Assembly (NCBI GenBank): GCA_023140035.1
Contig: JAGLML010000034.1
Location: forward strand, 1 to 10,042
Length of the DNA: 10,042 nt
Direction: 5' to 3'
Source of the DNA: Thermoplasmatales archaeon
GTDB lineage: Archaea > Thermoplasmatota > E2 > DHVEG-1
Positions 1-5,488 of the stretch are shown one piece after another. Each line of letters starts with the position of its first letter. The stretch's first letter is position 1. The translations under genes and the position numbers were made by a program. The notes beneath the pieces were generated by a model. The model ran no database searches. It saw nothing but the letters and a program-made list of their open reading frames with translations, and had not been told where the DNA came from.

Positions 1-75
1 TTTCTCAATATAAATTTTAAGATTTTCGTTTTCCTTTATGAATTTTTCTAATTCCTCTTTTACCATTATTGCCAT
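1..75 (-). CDS. arlI: Archaellum assembly/rotation ATPase ArlI (FlaI), N-terminal fragment
   Basis: This is an open frame of exactly 25 codons from an ATG at 73-75 to the window edge; the rest of the gene lies outside. The visible peptide begins MAIMVKEELEKFIKEN and is rich in Glu and Lys. ArlI is the hexameric type II/IV-secretion-family ATPase that powers archaellum assembly and rotation from the cytoplasmic side, but none of its ATPase motifs fall inside the window. The assignment rests on synteny: arlI follows arlH in nearly all archaellum operons, and only 15 bases separate this ATG from the arlH stop. A GGAAGA element lies just upstream. A second in-frame ATG four codons in (64-66) could be the true start. 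The family identity is inference from gene order. Confidence 0.7.
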   Translation of the reverse strand, partial: MAIMVKEELEKFIKENENLKIYIEK

Positions 76-90
76 ACTATCTTCCGGTTT

Positions 91-804
91 TTAGAACGCT
101 ACATGAGTGGATTCAATGCATATTCCAATTTTTGGTTTCACGAAAAAGCCTGTTGCATGTTGATACCTATATTGTGCACCAGTAAACTTGTGAAGATATA
201 TCTGATGTGATACGCCGACTCCCGGTATATTTGCCAAGGCGAGTTCAAAATGCATTTCTGAAGTTAACATAAATTTCTGATGGATTTTTTGATCCCATTC
301 TTTTGGGTTAGCGGTTAGGACTATTATCTTCCCAACGCCCATCCATCTGGTAAAAAAATCAATAAGATCACCTAAATTCCCATAATTAAGGCTTTCATTT
401 AATAGAGTCGAAATTGAATCTATAAATATTACCTCTGATTCAAATAACTTCTTACAAGTAAATAATTTGTCGACGAAGGTTTCTTTGGGTAGACTCTCCC
501 CTAAGATAGATTCTGTAGAGAGAAAAAAAAGCTGTCCTTTCAGCAAATATTTTCTAACATTGTAACTTAAAGAACTCATTTGTCGTATGAAACTTTTTAC
601 AGTAAACTGGGTGGAAAGATACGAACAGGTATATTCATTTTCTAAAAAACTGTAGCAAAATCTCTGGCAAAGAATACTTTTACCTGCGCCCTCTGCTCCT
701 TCCATAAACACCGTGGTACCTTCTGGAATTTCCCGTCCAAATTTTTCAGCAAATCCATCTGTCATTCCATCTCTTATTAATTCAATAGATTTTGTTTTAG
801 ACAT
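91..804 (-). CDS. arlH: Archaellum motor ATP-binding protein ArlH (FlaH), KaiC/RecA-like
   Basis: The 237-residue protein has the usual length of ArlH. A P-loop GAEGAGKS lies at residues 36-43, and a Walker B strand VIFIDS at 125-130 (Asp129). The strand IVLTAN at 161-166 matches the next RecA-fold core strand. The C-terminal block FTGAQYRYQHATGFFVKP followed by IGICIES is typical of the family. ArlH is a RecA/KaiC-fold protein that binds ATP, generally without turnover, and docks on the ArlI hexamer at the base of the archaellum, probably within the ArlC/D/E ring. The ATG at 802-804 has a GAGGGG ribosome binding site at about 813-818, in the 15-base gap after arlG. arlI follows after 15 bases, so this is a tight co-transcribed set. 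Nothing looks truncated. Confidence 0.93.
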   Translation of the reverse strand: MSKTKSIELIRDGMTDGFAEKFGREIPEGTTVFMEGAEGAGKSILCQRFCYSFLENEYTCSYLSTQFTVKSFIRQMSSLSYNVRKYLLKGQLFFLSTESILGESLPKETFVDKLFTCKKLFESEVIFIDSISTLLNESLNYGNLGDLIDFFTRWMGVGKIIVLTANPKEWDQKIHQKFMLTSEMHFELALANIPGVGVSHQIYLHKFTGAQYRYQHATGFFVKPKIGICIESTHVAF

Positions 805-819
805 ATTTTTCCCCTCTTT

Positions 820-1263
820 TTAAATGGTAAATTGAAAGGTATCAGCTATGGCATAGGGTCCAACTACCCTAAGCTGATACGTGCCTGCTGAGATCGTAGT
901 ATTATCCACCTGTATCTCAGCAACCTCAGAAGGATAAATATGGACAGGTGTAAGTTTATAGTTGTTTTTCGGCAGAATATCTCCATCTATAAATATTTGA
1001 AACGTCTCGTTATTTGTAGCAAGTTTATTCTCTCCGATATTTTTTAGATAAAATATGTAAGTCCCTCCTGTATCAGGTATATTGTCAGGATCATTAATAA
1101 TCTTAAAATCTGTATCGATTTCTTCTGTTAATCGCTCTCCTCCATCAGAAAAACTGTTGGTAACGTCCGTAATTATCGCAACAAAAACACCTGATACTAC
1201 TCCTGCAATAGAAACAGCAGCGACAAAGAATACTATATGTGTGCCGGTGAGACTAAATCCCAT
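820..1263 (-). CDS. arlG: Archaellum stator/filament-base protein ArlG (FlaG)
   Basis: The 147-residue protein has one N-terminal membrane segment (about residues 9-31, THIVFFVAAVSIAGVVSGVF), a short polar linker, then a beta-rich domain that would face the pseudoperiplasm. This layout and the THIVFF...G.V..V pattern match ArlG. In studied species, ArlG forms filament-like assemblies that cap or interact with ArlF at the S-layer and help anchor the rotating filament. Two N-glycosylation sequons (NET, NTT) lie in the outer domain, consistent with surface exposure. The start is strong: an AGGAGGAG ribosome binding site at about 1266-1274 precedes the ATG at 1261-1263. It lies 13 bases after arlF and 15 before arlH. 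The N terminus MGFS matches that of ArlF, and there is no class III cleavage site, as expected for the family. Confidence 0.88.
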   Translation of the reverse strand: MGFSLTGTHIVFFVAAVSIAGVVSGVFVAIITDVTNSFSDGGERLTEEIDTDFKIINDPDNIPDTGGTYIFYLKNIGENKLATNNETFQIFIDGDILPKNNYKLTPVHIYPSEVAEIQVDNTTISAGTYQLRVVGPYAIADTFQFTI

Positions 1264-1276
1264 ATTCTCCTCCTAT

Positions 1277-1696
1277 TTATACGACATATTCCTCATAGTC
1301 TAATATGCCGTTTTCTGTAATTGCCTTAATCCTTTTTAATCCACTTCCAGTTAAATTAAGTGTAAAAATCGTTTCTTTTTCTGGATATAAGTAAGAATCT
1401 GTGCAATTAAATTGTTCTTTTACACCATTTATTAATATGGTAAAATCGGTGGTTTCTAAAGTTATACGACCTGTGTTTTTCACAGTGATATTCAGATCAT
1501 AGTAAATGCCGCTTGTATTTGTCACATTAGTGATATTTATATTGGTTTGAAACCTCCCCACTGCCCTGTCTTCCATGTTTTTAAATGCTTCATGATAGTC
1601 AGAAATCGTAGGTAGGATTCCTCCACTGAAAATAGTAATCATCATAATGCAAGTACCACCTAAAATAGCGGTTGCTGCAATTGTTGAGAATCCCAT
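1277..1696 (-). CDS. arlF: Archaellum stator protein ArlF (FlaF), S-layer binding
   Basis: The 139-residue protein has an N-terminal hydrophobic helix (about residues 5-26, TIAATAILGGTCIMMITIFS) followed by a beta-sandwich-like domain. The pattern of NITVKNTGRITLETTDFTIL then a LYPEKETIFTLNL strand is characteristic of ArlF and related archaellin-like folds. ArlF binds S-layer protein and acts as part of the stator outside the membrane. The outer domain carries six N-glycosylation sequons (NIT, NVT, NTS, NIT, NCT, NLT), dense for its length. The ATG at 1694-1696 is preceded by AGGGGAT, a good ribosome binding site. It sits first in the arlF-G-H-I sub-cluster, after a 101-base gap from arlD/E that is wider than any other spacing within the cluster. 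Confidence 0.88.
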   Translation of the reverse strand: MGFSTIAATAILGGTCIMMITIFSGGILPTISDYHEAFKNMEDRAVGRFQTNINITNVTNTSGIYYDLNITVKNTGRITLETTDFTILINGVKEQFNCTDSYLYPEKETIFTLNLTGSGLKRIKAITENGILDYEEYVV

Positions 1697-1766
1697 TTTT
1701 TATATCCCCTGCATTTATCAATTATTCTATTTGAATCTTCAGCCTAATCGAATGTATTTTTTTCAT

Positions 1767-1785
1767 CTTCAACCACGAGTTGAAG
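1767..1785 (-). repeat. Perfect 7-bp inverted repeat (hairpin) between arlD/E and arlF
   Basis: The arms CTTCAAC (1767-1773) and GTTGAAG (1779-1785) are exact reverse complements around a 5-base loop. The hairpin starts 12 bases past the arlD/E stop codon within the 101-base gap before arlF. On the transcribed strand it is followed by an A-rich rather than T-rich stretch, so it does not look like a terminator. A role in mRNA processing or stability between the two halves of the operon is inference. Confidence 0.45.
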
Positions 1786-1797
1786 GATAGTTAAACG

Positions 1798-2598
1798 TTA
1801 TTCAGCAGTACTTAGATTTTTTGTCATTTTATTGATCTTTCTTTCGATTCTGTGTAGAAAATAATTGTCTGCCTGCCCTCCTTTTAGGCGCTGGATAAAC
1901 ATTAACGAATTAATATGATCCTTTGCCTGCAACTCGTTCTTCTCAGCAGATTCTTTAAGCCTTTTCTCCTCAGTTACCCCTTCAGAGTACTCAATCAAGT
2001 TCGAAACAATTTTTTCTGAAACCCATCCAATGTCAACATAGTAGTCCAACACATCTGAAAGATTATCTTTTCCAACTCTATCTACCAGAAATTGCAGCCA
2101 TTTCATTAAGACAATTATCCTCTCGGGATCACTTGGAACTTTCTGCAAAGCAGGAACTTTTGTATCAAATTGGGGAACAGAAATTTTTTCTGGAATATGA
2201 ATATCCTCTTCCGTAACAATTCTTCCTATGGAATCACCTTTATATTCGATTTTCTCCTCCTCGATATTTTTTATTCTATTGCCCAAGTTCTCAATCGTCT
2301 TAAAGACCTTTACTATACCTTCATCTTTCGTGTAATCGATGTTCTCTATAGGTGTGGATATTTCTTTTTCTTGATGTTGATCAGTATGAGAATATTTCTG
2401 GGTTTGGATTTCCTTCTTTATAATTTCTACGAGTTCGTATAGCTGGCTTTTACTAAGTTTTATATTAGTATCCTTTAATTTTATTTTTATTTTATCTGAA
2501 ATGAAAGCTGGTATACTGTTGGTTTCAACAAGGGTATACAATTCATCTTCTAACTCAAAATCATTTAAAGTTTTCTCTTTAGCCTGTTCATCATCCAT
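1798..2598 (-). CDS. arlD: Archaellum cytoplasmic ring protein ArlD/ArlE (FlaD/E)
   Basis: The 266-residue soluble protein has a variable charged N-terminal half (about 1-145) and a conserved C-terminal FlaD/E domain (about 149-265). Its hallmarks are VPSDPERIIVLMKWLQFLVD, then VGKDNLSDVLDYYVDIGWVS, and finally HINSLMFIQRLKGG. ArlD/E together with ArlC forms the cytoplasmic ring around ArlH/ArlI and connects the motor to the CheF/CheY chemotaxis switch in euryarchaea. The ATG at 2596-2598 is preceded by GGGAGGG, which lies inside the last codons of arlC; the genes are 5 bases apart, so translation is probably coupled. Only one D/E-type gene is visible, so whether to call it D or E is arbitrary. 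No membrane segment is seen. Confidence 0.9.
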   Translation of the reverse strand: MDDEQAKEKTLNDFELEDELYTLVETNSIPAFISDKIKIKLKDTNIKLSKSQLYELVEIIKKEIQTQKYSHTDQHQEKEISTPIENIDYTKDEGIVKVFKTIENLGNRIKNIEEEKIEYKGDSIGRIVTEEDIHIPEKISVPQFDTKVPALQKVPSDPERIIVLMKWLQFLVDRVGKDNLSDVLDYYVDIGWVSEKIVSNLIEYSEGVTEEKRLKESAEKNELQAKDHINSLMFIQRLKGGQADNYFLHRIERKINKMTKNLSTAE

Positions 2599-2603
2599 CT
2601 TTT

Positions 2604-3404
2604 TTACCCTCCCATATTATTACTTGATAAAGCACCCATTTTTATACTTTCAATAGCTCTCTCAATTATTTCATCTATTTTTCTTCTTTCTAAAACAAAC
2701 TCCAACGCTCTCCCAATTACGTCATCGATATCTTCTACTGGAGAAAAATCTTCAAAGCTATCCTTACTAAGATCTATTTTTCCAACAAGAGGCTCCAAAT
2801 TATCCAACCTATTCCTTAATGTAACGATTTCTTTACCAAAATTTTCCAATACATCAAGCCTTTTTTTTGTGACTTTTGAAAGACCAACAAAAGGGTTCAT
2901 TTGTCCAGATACAATTTCATATAAACCGATGAGATCGTTCATATCTTCTGATATTGATCCTACCTTTTCTTCTAATTTTCTAATCAAATCATTATTTTCC
3001 TTTATTTGGGAATCCAACTCTTTCATATCATGAATTTCTTTTTCTGGATTGATATCTCTTTTTTCGGAAGAATCTGATATATTATCTTCAGATTTATCGT
3101 CCTCAAAAACAATTTCGTCAATCGCATTCTTGTCTTCACTGTCTTCTAAACCCTCATTTTCATTCTCCGGCTCTAACTTAATAATGCGACGAATATCATT
3201 TTTGCTATCAGCGGTTAATTGATTATTCTGCCGTTCTCGTTCTTTTTTTTCTAGTTCAGTATCAATTTCTTTTATCTTAGAGTCAGAATCAGGAACCCCC
3301 TCCTCTTGAAGTTTTTTATCCCTTTTATCAGAATCTCCTAGATTTGACTCAATGTTGACCCCCTCCTCTAGATTGTTGATACTACTGGAGTAACCCTTAA
3401 CCAA
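2604..3404 (-). CDS. arlC: Archaellum cytoplasmic ring protein ArlC (FlaC) with long acidic N-terminal extension
   Basis: The FlaC-type core occupies about residues 130-205: a heptad-rich helix (LDSQIKENNDLIRKLEEKVG) leads into the signature MNDLIGLYEIVSGQMNPFVG and a second coiled-coil stretch around RNRLDNLEPL. ArlC joins ArlD/E in the motor ring that receives chemotaxis input. About 125 residues precede the core and are strongly acidic and low in hydrophobics, so probably disordered; this makes the protein longer than many ArlC homologues. The start is TTG at 3402-3404, two codons after an in-frame TAG, with no ribosome binding site; the next in-frame ATG is codon 127. A TATA-like element about 20 bases upstream suggests a leaderless or near-leaderless transcript. 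A GAGGAGGGGGT sequence inside codons 13-16 could instead serve a rare ATT start at codon 18. The start is therefore uncertain; the family call is firm. Confidence 0.82.
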   Translation of the reverse strand: MVKGYSSSINNLEEGVNIESNLGDSDKRDKKLQEEGVPDSDSKIKEIDTELEKKERERQNNQLTADSKNDIRRIIKLEPENENEGLEDSEDKNAIDEIVFEDDKSEDNISDSSEKRDINPEKEIHDMKELDSQIKENNDLIRKLEEKVGSISEDMNDLIGLYEIVSGQMNPFVGLSKVTKKRLDVLENFGKEIVTLRNRLDNLEPLVGKIDLSKDSFEDFSPVEDIDDVIGRALEFVLERRKIDEIIERAIESIKMGALSSNNMGG

Positions 3405-3417
3405 TAGCTATATAATC

Positions 3418-3427
3418 ATATATATAC
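3418..3427 (-). promoter_or_regulatory. Candidate TATA box of the arlC-D/E-F-G-H-I operon
   Basis: The minus strand reads GTATATATAT here, centred about 19 bases upstream of the arlC TTG codon. Archaeal transcription starts about 25 bases after the TATA centre, so the start would fall at or just inside the first codons, fitting a leaderless message. Other TATA-like stretches in the AT-rich gap (for example near 3528-3536 on the minus strand) could equally serve with a longer leader. Confidence 0.4.
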
Positions 3428-3651
3428 TTTTCTCTTTATTTCGGTAGCATTTATCTTAGATAATTTATTAAGTTTCGTAAAGGGAAATACCATACTTTTT
3501 GTCAAGAAAATTGGAAATTTCAAAATTTTATATAATGAAAAAATTGTTATATTGTTGCGTTCTAAAATTTAAATTATTAGAATTGTATAAAGGCGTTAAT
3601 AAACTAAAAAACAAAGGATTTGATAAAAGCTACGATAGATGTTTATATAAT

Positions 3652-3685
3652 AAAAAGAGAGAAAAATAAAAAATAAGAAAAAAAA
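3652..3685 (-). terminator. Oligo-T terminator tracts downstream of archaellin
   Basis: Starting 38 bases past the archaellin stop codon, the minus strand carries runs of eight, six, five and five T residues in close succession (3678-3685, 3668-3673, 3662-3666, 3652-3656). Archaeal RNA polymerase terminates at such oligo-T tracts without needing a hairpin. This would let the highly expressed archaellin message end before the motor genes, which have their own candidate promoter. Confidence 0.65.
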
Positions 3686-3722
3686 GGTATTTTATTATTT
3701 GCGTAACTGGTGTTTTTCGATT

Positions 3723-4592
3723 TTAGTACATCTGAACAATTCTATTTACGAATACAGCAGGCGTTCTCATAAAGTATGCCGCTTCTAATCCAATCTCAGG
3801 CAGTACGTTTCCCCAAATGTCTTGTCTTGGACCAACCCCAGTACTATGCGTTGCAGCCGAAAGATTTACTACTATGAATGCTGAATCACCTACATTCATA
3901 CCATTAGTTGTAGTTATTGAGGAATCTGCATCATGGATAACGATAACGCCGTAGTTGCTCGCGTTCAATAATGAATTATTAAGAGTAGAGAAAACACCGT
4001 ATTCACTCACGTTTCCTGCCACTATATTTGAATCGTATTTCAGTACAGTGAGGTTTGAACTTTGGAGTGTGATAACCGTGTTTTGCAGGTCTATATATTG
4101 AGATCCTGCTCTAGGGGAGATAAACATAGCCATAAACTCAACATGTGTTCTACCTACGTTTGTATATCCAACAATATCTTCGATTGATAACCCACTGGAA
4201 ACCTCTTGTATAGTCTCGCTACCAACTTTGTAGGCTCGCTGTTGCAATGTTTGACTTGTTTGAATAAGCACACTTGCTGCTACTGCTGCCACTAGAACCA
4301 TAGCAATAAAAATGATCATTGTTCCAATACCCATCATACCCTTTTTATTGAGTATTATGGATTTTTTATTTTTCTTTCCATTCTCTCCTTTTATACGGCC
4401 TGGTTTTATTGCAATAATAGTGTTTATTCTAAGGCATCCTAATCCTTGTTTAGAATTAATCATTACAAAACCATCTTTATAGTCAACGTCTTCTAGGATG
4501 CCAGAAACTACACTTGCTCTTTCTTGACCTGGTTCTTTTGTAACTATTTTACAGTACTTTCCCACCAGCCTTTCCATATATTTCTTTTCCAT
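3723..4592 (-). CDS. arlB: Major archaellin (ArlB/FlaB) preceded in frame by an Sm-like domain
   Basis: The C-terminal 204 residues are an archaellin. A class III signal site KKG (residues 83-85) is followed by MMGIGTM and the conserved helix IIFIAMVLVAAVAASVLIQT, then TLQQRA, GLSIEDIVGYTNVG and the ending FMRTPAVFVNRIVQMY. After cleavage by the ArlK peptidase it would polymerise as the motility filament. The outer domain has five N-glycosylation sequons (N180, N194, N205, N210, N243). Before the cleavage site lie 85 residues, where archaellins normally have 6-20. Residues 7-68 alternate polar and hydrophobic residues around GILEDVDYKDGFVMIN and INTIIAIKPG, resembling an Sm-like five-strand barrel (inferred fold). 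The outer ATG at 4590-4592 has a good AAGAAGGTGA site. An internal ribosome binding site and ATG in another frame suggest two overlapping genes joined by a one-base slip. The archaellin identity is firm; the exact 5' end is not. Confidence 0.88.
   Translation of the reverse strand: MEKKYMERLVGKYCKIVTKEPGQERASVVSGILEDVDYKDGFVMINSKQGLGCLRINTIIAIKPGRIKGENGKKNKKSIILNKKGMMGIGTMIIFIAMVLVAAVAASVLIQTSQTLQQRAYKVGSETIQEVSSGLSIEDIVGYTNVGRTHVEFMAMFISPRAGSQYIDLQNTVITLQSSNLTVLKYDSNIVAGNVSEYGVFSTLNNSLLNASNYGVIVIHDADSSITTTNGMNVGDSAFIVVNLSAATHSTGVGPRQDIWGNVLPEIGLEAAYFMRTPAVFVNRIVQMY
4361..4391 (-). promoter_or_regulatory. Internal ribosome binding site, out-of-frame ATG and A-rich slip site ahead of the archaellin leader
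   Basis: On the minus strand AAAGGAG (4385-4391) is followed three bases later by ATG (4379-4381). This ATG opens a frame reading MERKIKNP then TAA. The archaellin frame is one step away. The heptamer A-AAA-AAT (4361-4367), in phase with this ATG, fits the X-XXY-YYZ form of -1 slippery sites. A -1 slip there, or one extra A in the A6 run (4362-4367), gives MERKIKKSIILNKKG directly before the mature archaellin: a normal 15-residue class III leader. Whether this is biology or a homopolymer error cannot be told from one sequence. Confidence 0.55.
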
Positions 4593-4620
4593 TTTTTTTC
4601 ACCTTCTTTCATTACATTTC

Positions 4621-4641
4621 CCATGCTTTTTTATAGCATGG
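4621..4641 (-). repeat. Perfect 7-bp inverted repeat in the archaellin 5' leader
   Basis: The arms CCATGCT (4621-4627) and AGCATGG (4635-4641) are exact reverse complements around a 7-base A/T loop. The hairpin lies between the candidate TATA box and the ribosome binding site at about 4599-4608, so it would form in the untranslated leader of the archaellin mRNA. It may stabilise the message or serve as an operator; both are inference. Confidence 0.45.
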
Positions 4642-4675
4642 TACTTGTTTTCGTGTATACTGTTCCCAAGTAACA

Positions 4676-4685
4676 CTATATAAAG
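4676..4685 (-). promoter_or_regulatory. Archaellin promoter (TATA box with BRE)
   Basis: The minus strand reads CTTTATATAG, a near-ideal archaeal TATA box, with GCAAAT just upstream at the BRE position. Transcription would begin near 4655, giving a leader of about 60 bases that holds the 4621-4641 hairpin and an AAGAAGGTGA ribosome binding site. It is the best-formed promoter in the window, as expected for an abundant filament protein. Confidence 0.65.
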
Positions 4686-4821
4686 ATTTGCCGGTAGAAA
4701 AACGAATTGCAAAAATCACAAATTGACAATTTTACATTCATCCCGAAGACTTTAAAAAACGGATTAAGACTCCTCATCTCACTTATTTTTATCTATAGTA
4801 GGTAACAATTGTATAATAAGA

Positions 4822-4830
4822 TTTATATAT
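4822..4830 (+). promoter_or_regulatory. Promoter of the second archaellin-like gene (TATA box)
   Basis: The plus strand reads TTTATATAT with purine-rich AATAAGA immediately upstream as a possible BRE. A start about 25 bases after the box centre would lie near 4852, ten bases before the ATG at 4862. There is no clear ribosome binding site, only GAAAAAGAA, so a very short-leadered message is likely. Together with the archaellin promoter this forms a divergent promoter region (4593-4861). Confidence 0.55.
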
Positions 4831-4861
4831 TATTCTAGTTGAAATAACATTTGAAAAAGAA

Positions 4862-5482
4862 ATGAACAACAATGGAGCAACTGGAATTGTAGCCGCGATC
4901 ATGCTAGGCGGCATCATATTAATAGCTGGGGCAGCTGCATCAGTTATGATGGGCAACACAAATGAAGGATTAGAAGAATATGAACAAATATTGAACGAGG
5001 CGTTAGATGAAATTTCTAATTACATACAAATAAAGGATATAGTTGGAAAATACTATTCCATGGAAAGAGAAAAACGAATTCAAAAAATTGCTATACTAGT
5101 CAAACCTCTATTTTCCATTGATGTTGACACATCTGAATTTATAATTAAACTTACTAACGGAGAACAAATAAAAATGTTATACAATAATGGTCAAACAGAA
5201 TACATCCATTCGAATTCATTGTTTGAACATCCACTATGGAATGATATGCGTGAGAGTGAATTCAGTTTTATTGCTATACTTGACAAGGATAGATCTTTAA
5301 TAGATTATAATATTATAAATGATAATACAGATATGGCCTACATTATAATCAAACTTCCAGAAGAATTTACCATGAAAAAGGGAGATACCATGACCATAAC
5401 TCTCTTCCCCTCAACTGGTGTAACAAGAACAACTACTGTAAAGGCTCCTTTACCTCTGCAAAGTATTGTTTCCCTCGTGTAG
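4862..5482 (+). CDS. Second, divergent archaellin-like protein (candidate minor filament subunit)
   Basis: The 206-residue protein shares the archaellin plan. After a short leader MNNNG comes ATGIVAAIMLGGIILIAGAA, the hydrophobic assembly helix with Gly-Ile at mature positions 3-4. IQIKDIVGKYYSMER then aligns with LSIEDIVGYTNVGRT of the main archaellin, and IKLTNGEQIKMLYNNG with its VITLQSSNLTVLKYDSN. The tail, GDTMTITLFPSTGVTRTTTV, is typical of archaellin C-termini. Oddities: the residues before the presumed cleavage glycine are Asn rather than the usual Lys/Arg, and there are no N-glycosylation sequons, against five in the main archaellin. It is transcribed away from the archaellin from its own promoter and converges on the coiled-coil gene, with stops 6 bases apart. 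A minor, basal or hook-like subunit is inferred; a separate pilin is the alternative. The frame is open upstream to 4820 without a standard start codon. Confidence 0.78.
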   Translation: MNNNGATGIVAAIMLGGIILIAGAAASVMMGNTNEGLEEYEQILNEALDEISNYIQIKDIVGKYYSMEREKRIQKIAILVKPLFSIDVDTSEFIIKLTNGEQIKMLYNNGQTEYIHSNSLFEHPLWNDMRESEFSFIAILDKDRSLIDYNIINDNTDMAYIIIKLPEEFTMKKGDTMTITLFPSTGVTRTTTVKAPLPLQSIVSLV

Positions 5483-5488
5483 CTTGAC

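Larger units (their letters stand above)
3405..3722. other. AT-rich intergenic region between archaellin and arlC
   Basis: These 318 bases lack a convincing gene on either strand. The archaellin-proximal third (about 3652-3685) holds consecutive T-runs on the minus strand, described as a terminator. The arlC-proximal end holds the candidate TATA box. The middle is A/T-rich with several TATA-like words and short palindromes that cannot be ranked. I see no tRNA, structured RNA or repeat array. Confidence 0.6.

Noticed and set aside
1082..2442. Plus-strand open frames at 1082-1303 and 2170-2442 opposite arlG/arlF and arlD/E
   Set aside because: Both overlap firmly identified archaellum genes and have no similarity I recognise; the hydrophobic second one is an antisense artefact of charged codons.
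3643..3651. TATA-like word in the middle of the archaellin-arlC gap
   Set aside because: It overlaps the oligo-T terminator zone, and no gene start lies at a suitable distance on either strand; TATA-like words are frequent in this AT-rich gap.
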